Shown in pieces: positions 11,450 to 29,819 of a DNA stretch of 64,000 bases. The stretch's first letter is position 1. Every line of letters starts with the position of its first letter. Both the position numbers and the translations under genes were made by a program. This stretch comes from Telmatactis stephensoni (Eukaryota; Cnidaria; Anthozoa; Actiniaria; Isophelliidae): the NCBI GenBank assembly GCA_029948255.1, contig JALIZF010001569.1:248001-312000 (forward strand), read 5' to 3'. The notes under the pieces were generated by a model, which was not told the origin of the DNA, did no database searches, and worked only from the letters and a program-made list of their open reading frames with translations.

Positions 11450-12400
11450 TTACCATTGGTACAGTTGGTGAAATGACCACAGGGCCCCCAAGGCAATTAT
11501 AGTAGTTTGATTTAGTAATGACTTAGCAGAGGCACAGGCTTGAAAGGAGATAGAGAAAAAACTAAGAACAATTTTTTTTGGAGGGGGGGGGGGGGTACAA
11601 CTTGTACCATTGGTACTGTTCTATAGGCGGATCTTTGTTTACAATTTTTGCTCATTAGCATAGGCATTTCTCTTTTCAACCAAATAAACACCAAATCACC
11701 TCTGAATATTAAAAGGGCATGACAAAACTAGCTTTCTTTGGAAATTTGAGCGTGGCAAAATTAAAGCAATAGTTTTTGCGTGATGCAGTTTTAAAAACTC
11801 TAAATTTTACAGAGAATGTATGGGCTCATTAGCGCTTTTGCCACCCAGAAATTTGAAAGCAAATTGGAAGCTGGATATCTCGCACAATATTGCATGCAAA
11901 GAGCTAAAAATTTCGTAGATTACCTATATTAAACAGCTCTTAAAAGTTTTGGACTCAGTTTGTAATCTTATCGATTTTTAACCATATGCTAATGAGGCAG
12001 AATGTAAACACATGACGTCAGCAAAGATCCTCCTATAGACTGAGAAACAGATTTAGATATATAAAATATACTAAGTCTAAAAAAAATGTTCTGGGAGGGT
12101 TCACTAATTGTTCAAATGGAACCATTGGTGCCAACCTACAGGCCGAAAAGCCAAGCAGAATAACATAGATCATTGTTTGGGATCCCTGTGTATACTCTGA
12201 TGTAGAAGTAGAGGGCCCTCGAAGCCTCTCCAATGGTACCATTAGTACCATTGGTAAACCAAGGATACCAATGGTGCATATTAATGTATTTTGGTTCATT
12301 GGTGACTTGGCCTATATGGGCTTCCTGTGTATACTCTTATGTAGAAGAAGAGGTCCCTCAAAGCCTCTCCAATGGTACCATTTGAACCATTGGTAAATGT
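11450..12400. repeat. Cluster of ACCATTGGTA palindromes with an 80-bp direct repeat
   Basis: The near-palindrome ACCATTGGTA or a one-base variant recurs many times (around 11452, 11607, 12120, 12235, 12248, 12268, 12371, 12386). Within it the 80-bp unit at 12179-12258 (GTGTATACTCTGATGTAGAA then CTCTCCAATGGTACCATT) recurs at 12318-12397 with about ten differences. A separate inverted pair, CTATAGGCGGATCTTTG near 11622 and CAAAGATCCTCCTATAG near 12021, brackets part of the region. Confidence 0.7.
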
Positions 12401-12490
12401 ATTTATCATGGGTTACGTAATTAGCGCACAGGGTGTGCGAGAATGCAGTGTTTTGTTAAGGGAGTTAACGGTTCGTTAACGGGACGCCAG

Positions 12491-12500
12491 TATATAAAGG
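12491..12500 (+). promoter_or_regulatory. TATA box upstream of the DIRS-like gag
   Basis: TATATAAAGG lies 73 bp before the gag start codon at 12573, with a C/T-rich probable start region (about 12520-12555) between. It is preceded by an imperfect palindrome, GTTAACGGTTCGTTAAC. Confidence 0.6.
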
Positions 12501-12572
12501 GAATAAGTTGTTGATTGTCCATTCGCGTCCAACGTTCCTTCGCGTCGTGTCTCGTCCAAAAAATCAAATGCT

Positions 12573-13478
12573 ATGAACTCTACTGAAACTGCACACATTT
12601 CCGAGGAAGATCAGCTTCTTGCCGCTACATCGGAAGACGACTCACATGCGTTAGAAACTGCCGCAGTTATATCCACAGAAGACCAAGCAGCTGCTTCAGG
12701 CGAAACCACCCGGTCAGATAACAGCGGTGATTTAGCGACGACGTTTTCCCTATTCAAGAGTTATCTCGATAAAAGGTTGTCCACCCTCAAGGAAGACTTG
12801 AAAGAAGAGGCCTAGAGTTCTACGGATTCCGTGGCGAAAAAGCTCAAAACCAGTACAGAAATAAGTTTCAAATACGAAGGGAACAAACAGCAGCATAAAT
12901 TCAACTGCACCCTCTCAGACCACGTGGCAGCTGCGAAGAAGGCTTTACAGCGAAAGAAGTTGTCGCAGGTTGACAAAAGTTTAGACGAACTAGAGAAAGA
13001 AATCAAGAAACGCAATAAACTGATCAGGTTAGCAGACAAGTCGCCGGCTGGGTGGGACCTAGTGAACGAATATCTCTCCGACGAGCTGGCCAGCGGGTCG
13101 GAGGACGAGAAAAGAATCAGAAAAGCCGAACAAGCCGCACTCAGGAAAAGAAACCAGAGAAAGCAGGCTAACAAGGTCCAAAAACCGCGTTCCCAAGCTT
13201 ATCAGCCCTCCTCCACCTCTTACAGTAGCCCATCCGTTGGCCAAACTGGTTACGTGCCTTCTTCTTCCAATAGAACTACCTTCACGAGGTTCACCCCCAG
13301 GAAAGCCGCTCCCACGGATATCTGCTTTGGGTGTGGTCTGCAGGGGCACTGGAGAGCGGACTGCAGGAAGGCTACTCTTAGAGAAAATCAACCCTCTAGC
13401 ACTAGGACTTCGTCAGGAGGTAACCCTCGAGTGTCCTCGATTGAGGTATTGTTATTTATATATATTTATTTTTTGTAA
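12573..13478 (+). pseudogene. DIRS-like retroelement gag with zinc knuckle, in-frame stop
   Basis: ATG at 12573 opens an acidic, Ser/Thr-rich N-terminus. The frame meets TAG at 12813-12815 and then continues open in the same frame to TAA at 13476-13478. The downstream part is lysine-rich and predicted helical, followed by a polar linker. It contains a CCHC zinc knuckle (C-x2-C-x4-H-x4-C, CFGCGLQGHWRADC, at 13323-13364), a nucleic-acid-binding motif of retroelement Gag proteins. The stop sits in a Glu/Ser-rich context and could be one substitution from a serine codon (TCG to TAG), so decay is more likely than programmed readthrough. The reverse transcriptase frame follows 20 bp later in another frame. 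Confidence 0.8.
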
Positions 13479-13497
13479 GTATCGGGTGCATTTCGTC

Positions 13498-14867
13498 ATG
13501 GACCCCTTAGATAATTTAAACTTCTTTAGGGAGATTAATGAGGATCTCGCCGGTCATCTAGAATACGATGACAATGTATTTGAGTATGAGCAGAGTGACA
13601 GTCCACCTATGCTCAAGGGAAGGCTCAAGGCTCACCTTCCCTATTGGGAGTCCATCAATGCAAACAGTTTTGTTCTAGAAACCATTAGGGAGGGCTATCG
13701 CATCCCCTTTCTAGAGACTCCCATTCGCGCGTATTTTAAGAACAACAATTCTGCCGTGGAGCACGGGGATTTTGTAGAAAGTGCCATTTCTGAACTCGTC
13801 CAAAACCACGCAGTCGTAGAGGTTCCCTTTATCCCTCACGTAGTTAATCCGCTTTCGGTTTCCATTCAGTCTTCCGGGAAGAAAATATTAATTTTAGACT
13901 TACGTCATGTCAATCAGTGCGTCTGGAAGCAGAAGATTGGCGTCTCCTGTTTGCATACGTCAATAAAGGGGGGTTCCTTTTCAGTTTCGATCTCAAATCA
14001 GGATATCATCACATCGAAATATTTCCAGAACATCAGGGTTTTTTGGGTTTTTCCTGGGTTTTTCAAGGAGTCACGAAATATTTTTGTTTTACGGTACTTC
14101 CGTTTGGTCTCAGCTCAGCCCCTTTTGTGTTCACTAAGGTGTTAAGGCCCCTTGTAAAATTCTGGAGGTTCAACGGGGTTAAAATTTTCCTTTACCTCGA
14201 TGACGGGTGCAGCACTTCCGGTTCCCTCGACGTTGCTAAGCAACAGGCTTACTATGTCAGGTGCTCTTTAAGGGATGCTGGGTTCACGGTAAATAGTAGC
14301 AAGTCAGTTTGGGATCCAGTTCAGTCACTGGTTTGGTTGGGTCTCGAGTGGGACCTCACCTCTGGATGGTTTTGCATCACCGACAAACGAATCAGAAAAT
14401 GTTTAGAAATTATAGACGGTTTTCTAAATAAGGCTTCATACGTGACGGCGCGCGATTGCGCTACGTTGACCGGTCACGTCATGTCAGTGTCCCCAGTTAT
14501 AGGACAGTTGACTCGGCTGAAAACGAGATACCTTTACAAGGTGATCGAATCTAGATCGTCGTGGAACTCGCGCATCAACATCGGTCTTCATAACGATGCA
14601 CTGAACGAAATGTTCTTCTGGAAGAATAATCTCATTAGTCTAAACACGAGTTTGTCTTTGTACAGCATTCCAAAATTTTTGTGTTTTTCTGACGCCAGCA
14701 ACGTAGCTTGTGGCGGATTTTTAGAGGGAAAAACAACCACTTGTCATCGCATGTGGAACAACGGCGAACATGCAAAAAGTTCCACGTGGCGCGAATTGAA
14801 AGCCATTCATTGGGCTTCTGTCTTCCGTAAGGAAGAAAGAAGCCTATTGTCATCGTCGTGTAAGTAA
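13498..14867 (+). pseudogene. DIRS-like reverse transcriptase and RNase H, frameshifted and truncated
   Basis: ATG at 13498 (MDPLDNLN) starts a pol frame. Reverse transcriptase motifs in order: LDLRHVN (about 13894), motif A FDLKSGYHH (about 13986), motif B GLSSAPF (about 14106) and the catalytic YLDD (14193-14204). RNase H begins with FSDASNVACGGF (about 14685). The frame shifts near 13930-13940, between the LDLRHVN block and the EDWRLL block, so no single ORF spans it. The RNase H domain breaks off near 14820-14865, where unrelated sequence with a GTAATGTAAT repeat begins, and resumes beyond about 16084. The motif style and layout fit DIRS-type elements rather than gypsy or copia elements. 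This copy is dead. Confidence 0.85.
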
Positions 14868-16080
14868 TGTAATGTAATGTAATGTAAGTCCGTTTTTCGG
14901 AGAGGTTTCGGCGTAAAATCGACATCTCCGAACATCACAGTAGTCCGTAGTGCCTTGGGATTGGCTGAAAAGCGACTCCGCTAATTTCACGAATGGTTTC
15001 GTGAGTGTTCGTTTACTTATCGACAATTACGATTATTTATTGATTACAACGCGAATGGTTTCGTGAGTGTTCGTTTACTTATCGACAATTACGATTATTT
15101 ATTGATTACAACGTAAATCCAACGTTAGACGTCTTCTCCATGTGCTTTAGAATGTTTTTATACTATTTTGAAAATAGCTTTCAGGCAGTAAGACAAGTAA
15201 AGTGGAGCTTTTAACTCGAGATATACCTATATACTTATAAGAGCTTCAGAATGGACTGTTATTTTGAGCTTCATCCCCAATATTTTGACCAAATATCGAA
15301 CTCTAAATGGGTACTTGAAACTGAAGCCCTCGCAATCCCTCGCAATAAAGACTATTTCCTATGAGCTGGAAATCTACGAATTTCTCATCCTACATGTTGC
15401 TAAACGAACATACATAGAAGCAAGTCAATTATATTTCTCATTCAAGCATTCAAGAGATCTTGAGAGGTTTTTATACTGAATTCTGGACCACACAGTTTAT
15501 GTATATATTTTCATGGAACTAAGGCTCTATTTGACCTGATGCGTTTGGTCACGTAATGGATAAAACATCTGAAAGACCTGAAACATGAACGAAAAAATAC
15601 ACGATTTGTTATTGTGTCAAAAACGTCGTTGTAGAAGTCTTTACAGCAAACAATTGAGATATATAGTGAAATAAAAAGTTGAATAAACTGGTATATTCGC
15701 GGGTAATATTTTGGCATGTCGGAGATATATAATTATACCAATGCATGATAATAAAAGGACAAAGGCAAACACTACTGCTGACAGACAAATTGACTAATCA
15801 GATATTCTTTAAAAAGGTCAAAAAAGGTCTTTATTATGTTACGGTTAACAAGTTAACTATTTCCCGGAATGGTGAAGAATGCATGAAACGGCTCGGAAAA
15901 TTTAGAAATAAGCTAAGGAAAAAGCTCCGATTCATAGTTCAGAAAACAAACATAAATGATCAAAACAACAAAACAATTCCTTCATACACCAAAAATTACA
16001 TTCATCTTCCCTCTACTTTTTTTCCCTGCATGTATCTTTTGTAGCGGTAATAATAGCAGAAGCCCATGCAGTCCTTGACT
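14863..16080. mobile_element. ~1.2-kb insertion splitting the DIRS-like RNase H
   Basis: The RNase H reading is lost near 14820-14865 and resumes near 16084, so the intervening ~1.2 kb is foreign to the element. It starts with GTAATGTAATGTAATGTAAG, includes a 62-bp tandem duplication (14990-15113), and ends with a pyrimidine-rich stretch (CCCTCTACTTTTTTTCCCTG then TTTTGTAG) that looks like a splice acceptor. The edges are approximate. GGGCTTCTG on the left and CAGAAGCCC on the right could be short terminal inverted repeats. No ORF in it is recognisable. Confidence 0.6.
14990..15113. repeat. Exact tandem duplication, 62-bp unit
   Basis: Bases 14990-15051 (CGAATGGTTTCGTGAGTGTT to TTGATTACAACG) repeat directly at 15052-15113 with no visible difference, so the duplication is recent. 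Confidence 0.9.
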
Positions 16081-16083
16081 GCG

Positions 16084-16653
16084 TTTTATTTTTGTTTGTT
16101 ATCGTTTCGCACATTAATTGCAGGATGCTCAGTGAAGTGGCACGCAGACAATCAAGGGGCCATCCGAATCTTAGAAGCGGGCAGTCCCAAACCCGATTTA
16201 CATGCCATTGCAATTGACATCTTCACTTTTTGTAAGAACAATAACGTAAGTCTTTTACCCGAGTGGGTTCCAAGAGACTTGAACGTTCGTGCCGACGGAA
16301 TTAGTAAGACAGTAGACTACGACGATTGGACCACTACTCGGGAGTTTTTTGTTTACATGGACAGTCTTTGGGGCCCCCACACAGTCGATAGGTTCGCCGA
16401 TTCGTTCAACACTCATTTACCGCGTTTTAATTCTCGTTTCCACGTTCCTGGGACCGAACGCGTTGATGCTTTTTCGGTTTCCTGGGCGGGCGAGAATAAC
16501 TGGTTAGTGCCTCCCGTACACCGGATCGTGCAGGTCATCCAACACATGGTCGCCAGCAGGGCTCGGGGTACTCTAATTGTTCCCTACTGGCCTTCCAGCG
16601 GGTTTTGGCCTTTTCTTTTTATAAACGCGTACACCTCCCAACCCTACGTTTAG
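16084..16653 (+). pseudogene. DIRS-like RNase H C-terminus and downstream domain
   Basis: In one open frame, LLSFRTLIAGCSVKWHADNQ (about 16096) carries the RNase H DN residues, and WVPRDLNVRADGISK follows as the C-terminal RNase H block. The frame then reads WGPHTVDRFADSFN, LPRFNSRF and NNWLVPPV, the conserved region that follows RNase H in DIRS-type pol. TAG closes it at 16651-16653. No tyrosine recombinase matching a DIRS element follows; the recombinase at 18876 is of Crypton type and has its own promoter. The DIRS-like element is therefore truncated at its 3' end. Confidence 0.8.
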
Positions 16654-18270
16654 TTTAGTTTAATTGAATTCGTCAAGCAAACATTTACATACAATAACAA
16701 GGAAAAAAACATAAAAGTAACTTCGACATACATGCTATAAATTACATCAACGAATGTTCTGCTGACAGGTAAAAATAACAGGACGAGAGTCCCATTGACA
16801 ATTTTTACCCCGTGAATGAAACGATCGTTTTTGCTAGCGGTTCGGGGGTATTTGCTTTAGGCAACTACAAAGAAGCGCTCTTCGGTTCAGAGAAGTTTAC
16901 AAGTCAGGTTTTGGTTGTCCGGATTGTGGCGTGAGCGCGTTTTGCTGACCTGTACGTAGCCGAGTGGCTTGCGTGCGTTGAGCCGAATGGCCTCTGACTC
17001 ATGTAGCCGAGTGGTTTTCAAGTTAAATATTTTGTCCATAATGTGATAATTAATTAATATAAACTGACTCTGCACTGTATTGTGCATATTGGTTTCGATA
17101 ATGGTTAGGGTAGCCAAAAAATATCAATTTAATCAAAATTTAAACAGTAACATGTTTCTAATGAATAGATCTGAAAACATTGATTTAATTCTATCTGTAT
17201 ACTTTCAAAATAATCATTTGTTCAAATCTGAGATTGAGTTATACCAAACACCAACTGTGTGTTTTTATTGTAAAGAAAATATATTTATAAGTTTGTTTTT
17301 AGGGCAAACTAATGCCTGTGCTCAAACTGTGCAGGGGAGGAAGGAGAGGATAAGGGAGGTTCCAAACCCTCAACAGTTTTACTTTTGTAATCCCTTCTCA
17401 GAGTTGGTTCTCTGGCCAAATTTTCTATCAATGCATTTAACTTTTTTTCTCAATAAATGAGAAAGATCAATATAAGGAATCGTATTGAAAGAAATGAAAT
17501 ACAGAAATTGTTGAATGAGTTATAGTATATGTTAAAAAATAGCGAGATGTGTTTACTAGTAAATGTAGACCATTCAAAAATATATTAAATAGATTGTTAA
17601 TTGTTTACTCTTGGTCTTTTTTGAGGTGAGCTGCCAGAGCTACTTGCAGACCTTGAACAGTAATTATTGTAGTGCTTGTCACTGAAAACAAAAAAAAGGA
17701 AAGAAGTTAATGTCATATGTATGTACTTTATAATAAAATAGACAGTGTGATTATAAAACAGCTGTTCTAGTAATAAACTTTACCATCATGCTAGACATTT
17801 TCTCATTTTTAAAGGTTCATTTTTTTGTTATGTGAATGAAATTCAAGCAACAACAATGTAACTATATGCTGTTTTTCTGAGTTAGTACCCATGTGCAGTA
17901 GGGCTCACTTGCTCGGAACGTCTTTTCTCATTGGTTCAATGCACAACAGAATCTTCTGTTATATTGCCGTTTTTAACAGTTTCTTTTGTTTAGATTCTAT
18001 GGTAATAAACCAATTGGAACGCATCCTTGCTCTGAGACAATGCAACCTTACCACCCATATGTTTGGGCTATTGTTTGTATTTGGGGTTTCACTTACAATA
18101 CAGGACCCTCTTCCTTGTATGCAGCTGTATAGGCTGGCACACTGATACCAAAAGGTGCCAATTTTGCGGAGAACTCCATGACAGCTGTTGCGTTAGTCAA
18201 ACTCGCATCTGTGGCAATTGGTGGACGTTCTTTGATGAAGAAGTTGATCTAGAATAGAATACAGGGATTT
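16654..18270. other. Noncoding decayed stretch
   Basis: AT-rich sequence without convincing exons. GTAGCCGAGTGG occurs twice (about 16957 and 17003) and resembles a tRNA A-box, but no cloverleaf or B-box accompanies it. An open frame at 17080-17460 shows no recognisable motif. Confidence 0.4.
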
Positions 18271-18275
18271 AATTT

Positions 18276-18428
18276 TTGTCTTTCCATCCGAGTTGTTCGA
18301 GAATATCTATGGACCTAACTTCATAATTCGAGCCGGTTATGATCCTAGCAGCTCTATTTTGAAGCCTTTGTACTCTGTTTTCTAAGCCCTTCCCAATAGA
18401 CTGACCCCAGATTGAACTACTAATAGTC
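18276..18428 (-). pseudogene. Non-LTR retrotransposon reverse transcriptase fragment (C-terminal region)
   Basis: Read on the minus strand, the sequence gives an open stretch with SSSIWGQS, then RVQRLQNRAARIITGS and SIDILEQLGW. The phrase QRLQNRAARIITG followed by DILxxLGW is the hallmark of the region after the catalytic fingers/palm in jockey/CR1/L2-like LINE reverse transcriptases. Only about 50 codons remain and the frame is lost on both sides. It lies in decayed sequence upstream of the Crypton. Confidence 0.75.
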
Positions 18429-18499
18429 AAAGTAAGGTAACATTAAGGAATTATTATAAGTAATAGCATGGCTATGAGGTTGATTAGTGATTAAATGTA

Positions 18500-18580
18500 C
18501 CCGAAGCCGAGGGAGGTTTAGTGGAAGTCCCGAGGCCGTAGGCCGAGGGACTTTTACTAAACCTCCCGAGGCTGAGGAAG
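18500..18580. repeat. Hairpin-forming repeat
   Basis: CCGAGGGAGGTTTAGTGGAAGTCCC-like sequence on the left pairs with GGGACTTTTACTAAACCTCCC on the right around a GGCCGTAGGCC turn. It lies about 300 bp upstream of the Crypton gene. No function is evident. Confidence 0.65.
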
Positions 18581-18834
18581 TATATGGGAAAACTAGAACG
18601 ATTTGGACCATGTAACAAGTTACAAACGAATAAATTAAAAGTGCTGTTATTACTCTAGGGAACTCTATTTAGACACTATCACTCAACCAGAACAGTACAA
18701 AACTAGTGCAAGAAAGACCAAACACAAAGAAAACAATGCCTCATTACAACTGCACTTGTCTGACTAGTTATTTATATTCACCAAATAGATCTAATATTTT
18801 ATGCTTTTAGTGTTTGCACTCTACTGCATTTTAG

Positions 18835-18840
18835 TATAAA
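18835..18840 (+). promoter_or_regulatory. TATA box of the Crypton recombinase
   Basis: GTATAAAAAGAG lies about 40 bp before the start codon at 18876, at the right distance for transcription with a very short leader. It supports the recombinase being its own unit and not the tail of the upstream DIRS-like element. Confidence 0.55.
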
Positions 18841-18875
18841 AAGAGAGTTTTGAGTAACGTATTCGCAGCACAAGT

Positions 18876-20220
18876 ATGGCAGAGCAGCGATTCACTTTTG
18901 TGAAAGAAAGCGAGGTGGAGAAAGCCAAGCAGAATACCGTGCCAAAAAACACCGAAAGACATTCCAACTGGAGCAGCAACTGTTACAAAACGTGGGCGAA
19001 AGCCAGAAACATCGCGTTTCGAGATTTTCAACCAGAAAATGCAAAATTTCCAACCGTACCAGACCTTGAAGAGTTAAATAAGGAAGAAATGAATTATTGG
19101 CTTAGTAGATTTGCCTTAGAAGTGAAGAAGAGAGATGGAACGGATTACCGTCATGAAGTATTATATAGCTTGTTTTGTGGTATAAATCGGGTCATTAGAA
19201 ACAAGTTCCCAGCTCTGTCTTTATTTCATGACCCTGAACTCAAGCCTCTCCAAAGAACGTTGGATGGACGGCTCAAGGAATTACAAGCCAAACAACAGCC
19301 CTTCACGAAACAGGCAGATGCCATTTCATGCAGTGATGAGATCCAAATGTGGAATAAAGGAGTATTGGGTACACATAGCCCTAACGCAGTAATCAACACA
19401 CTCTTGTACTTGTCAGGGAAATTATTTGTCCTACGTGGTGGGCAAGAGTTGAGGGAGTTGACCCACGACCAAATTGAATTTGAAGACAGGCAAGATGGAA
19501 CTATGGCAGTGACCTACAAAGAAAAAGTGTCTAAGACAAACCAAGGCGGCTTAAAGCGGAGAAAGATTGAGCGCAAAATTGTACAACACGTTGAGGATCC
19601 TATGGATGAGAGATCATTTACTTTTATCTATCATTTCTACGTTAACAAGTGGTAAGTACACGTCAGATTTGCATAAGTCGTTCAATATAGAATATTGATT
19701 ATCCGTATTTCATTTCAGCCCTGAAGATGCACCTCTTCGTGCACTCTTTCTACAAGCAAGAGCCAATTGGAAAGTCGGAGACGAAATTTGGTTCACCAAA
19801 TGTCCAATACGGCACAACATGCTACAGAAGAGGTTTAAGGAGATGTGCAGTAGCGCCGGTTTAAAGGGCAATTTCTCCAACCATTCTATACGTGCCACTG
19901 CAGTTACACGAATGTATGAAGCGGGAGTAAACGAGAAGCAAATCATGAAAAGAAGTGGGCACCGTTCTGTCGAGGGCGTGCGCTCGTATCAAAGGGATCA
20001 GGGATCGGGACAGCTTAAGGTTTCAAATGTCTTGGCAAGCTCCAGTACTGTGGATGAAAGTTCTGATAAAGAGAGTGATAAGGATAAAGAGGCGGATGAT
20101 TTACTACTAGTCAATGCCTGTCTTGACTACGAGAAGTCCCTCTCACAGATTGCTGTAGGAGGTATTCTTGCAGGAGCGAACATTCAAACAGTTAACATTA
20201 ATATTAACATGAACAAGTAA
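18876..20220 (+). CDS. Crypton-type tyrosine recombinase (two exons, apparently intact)
   Basis: Exon 1 is 18876-19651 and exon 2 is 19719-20220. The 67-bp intron has donor G|GTAAGT and acceptor TTTCAG and keeps the frame, giving 425 residues with a TAA stop. The N-terminal half (NWSSNCYKTWAKARN, then DLEELNKEEMNYWLSRFA) is typical of the core-binding region of Crypton recombinases and of related host genes such as those with ZMYM or KIAA1958-like C-termini. All tyrosine recombinase residues are present: Arg187 in LRGGQELREL, His314-x2-Arg317 in NHSIRATAVT, His340 in SGHRSVEG and the nucleophile Tyr349. A Ser/Asp/Lys-rich tail follows, and AATAAA-type signals lie just after the stop. Absence of any lesion suggests either recent activity or host selection. 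Crypton edges lack inverted repeats, so the element ends are not determined. Confidence 0.85.
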
Positions 20221-20536
20221 AGTTTAGGAATAAAATAAAATGACAAGTATATTGCATGAAATCAATAATAAATAACTTGAAAATATTGTGTTTCTGATAT
20301 ATATTTTAAATAAAAAAAGTTGTGTGATAACATTGTCGTGCCACGCATGCGCAAGATTATTTCAGTCCATTCCAAATGTGACAAGCATGCTCAATAGTAT
20401 TGTAATCCATCCCACATGGTTTAGACTACACTGAAAGGTGACTTGAAGCTAATTTGCATAATTCAAGTACTGCTAGCTGCGGATGTGTCCTCAAGAAATT
20501 TCTCAGGGACGTATCCATAGCTGGACCTCTTGCATA

Positions 20537-20636
20537 AACATGAGGTACGATTAGTTACCAATCGTACCTCATGTTTTATGCATTAGGTACGATTAGTTAC
20601 TAATCGTACCTAATGCTTATGCATGAGGTTCGATTA
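20537..20636. repeat. Two consecutive palindromes sharing a GGTACGATTAG core
   Basis: ATGAGGTACGATTAG pairs with CAATCGTACCTCAT (about 20540-20572), and ATTAGGTACGATTAG pairs with CTAATCGTACCTAAT (about 20583-20615). A third half-site, ATGAGGTTCGATTAG, follows. Repeated hairpins of this spacing are unusual. Confidence 0.8.
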
Positions 20637-20710
20637 GTAGCAGTGAGGGGGCATTTAGCCATTAAATGCTCCTCTCGGAACAATAGAATCCGAGGCAGCC
20701 ATGCTATTAT

Positions 20711-21012
20711 AGGCCTACTCCGGGCCCTAAAGTCGCCTTAAATCGCACAAAGTCGCCTCAAGTCTCGTCAACTTTTTGACCAATTTTTGTTTAAATCGCC
20801 ATGACTTAAGTATACGCCTCTGGAACCATCGACTCCTAGGCCTACTCCGGCTCTAAAGTCGCCTTAAGTCGCACAAAGTCGCCTTAAATCGCAAAAAGTC
20901 ACCTTAAGTCCCGTCGACTTTTTGGTCAATATTTGCTTAAATCGCCTAAAGTCACCCTTAGTCGCCTCAAGTTGCCCAAAGTTATGGCGACTTTAGGGCC
21001 CGGAGTAGGCCT
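20711..21012. mobile_element. MITE with TATTAT target duplication and internal AAAGTCGCC array
   Basis: Termini AGGCCTACTCCGGGCCCTAA and TTAGGGCCCGGAGTAGGCCT are perfect inverted repeats extending into AAAGTCGCC. TATTAT flanks both sides (20705-20710 and 21013-21018). The interior is an array of about 10-bp phrases such as AAAGTCGCCTTAA. A second copy of the left end begins at about 20839, so the left ~128 bp is tandemly duplicated. Confidence 0.8.
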
Positions 21013-22309
21013 TATTATACAAAGAAATCAAGATATCCATAGGTACAAACGGTTGTATATAAGAACAGCAGTTCATATCAGAGTGCTCTGAAACTGCAGA
21101 ACACCACCAGCAAGATAAGATCAAAATTAACTAAGATAATTAATTATATGATATATATATAATTATATATAATTAATATATATACACAGCATTTTGCAAA
21201 AATTCTGAGAAAGCCAAGTATATACATATATCAGGTGCATTATGGGTAATTTTCAATGTAACGGCTGGAGTTTCTCGAGTGTATTAAGGCCTGGTTTAGA
21301 GCCGATTTTAGTTAAAACTTTATTTTACGATTGTAGCTCGTCCAGTCATTCTACAAAGATGAAACTTAGCCAGTCAACTTAATTTTTAATTCTCTGTCGT
21401 TTAATGTGATTTAATTTGACATTAAACGATCACGTGATTTATCACGTGATTCTAAAGTTGAAACATGTAAATGAAAATGCGGTCGTGGGTTTAACGTAGA
21501 CCTCAATTAAGTAAGGTTTTCTCAACTAAGAAAGCAATAAAAGATTGACTTCTGCCCGCAAAACCTGTCTATCATTTATTATAATTTAAATAAATAAGAA
21601 AAAAGCAAACTTTTGTTGACCACTGACATCGTCGTACCGTATATTTCAAAGCCTAAATTTGTTAGAAAGGTTTTTCGACTGCCAGTTTATCAACAGATGT
21701 TTTGCGTCTGCAATAACCGTGACAACCATACTACTTACTCGAAATTCGCTACCGCATTTCCACTTGTTCATCTTCACTTGCAAACTCTCTAAATCCGCCA
21801 TCTTGTTTAGTATTTTACCCAGAAGTCATTGCGCGCATTGTTTGTCAAACCTACCCCTCCCCTGCATTGTAAGAACCAATAGAACACCTCAGGAGGGGGC
21901 AGTGAGACATGATTGGGCCCTTGGAAGAAAAGTCTGCTGAAAAGAACCTTTATCTATCGCTGGCTCTTAAAACAAAGATGGCGAACGAGCAAGATTAGTT
22001 CCCTTCATGGAAAACGCCGTTTTTTACCTTTTTCGTGGAGCTTTTTGAGCTGAGAAGAATCCTTTATGTCTTAAAGGGAAAGTTAATTATATCTTTAGGT
22101 ACTAATAGATGTTTTTGTGGTTTTATTATGTCACATAATGTCAATTTATGTAATAAATGTACTTGCACCTGAGTTGTTCCTGCTTGTTCATTTTATGTTT
22201 TAAATTAAAACTGACCGTTCTCTGCTTCATATATTGCTAAGCTCGTGGTCCAGCAGCTACTTTAAAATGACATGCGCTTCATTTTTAGCGGGAAATTCGA
22301 AAAAAAAAG

Positions 22310-29819
<7,510 letters not shown>

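Noticed and set aside
16950..17015. GTAGCCGAGTGG, resembling a tRNA-Ser/Leu A-box
   Set aside because: No cloverleaf, no B-box GGTTCGANNCC at the expected distance, and the phrase occurs twice in a way that suggests a repeat.
18876..20220. Crypton recombinase as the tyrosine recombinase of the upstream DIRS-like element
   Set aside because: It has its own TATA box and an intron, its sequence is Crypton-like, and more than 2 kb of unrelated sequence and a LINE scrap separate them.
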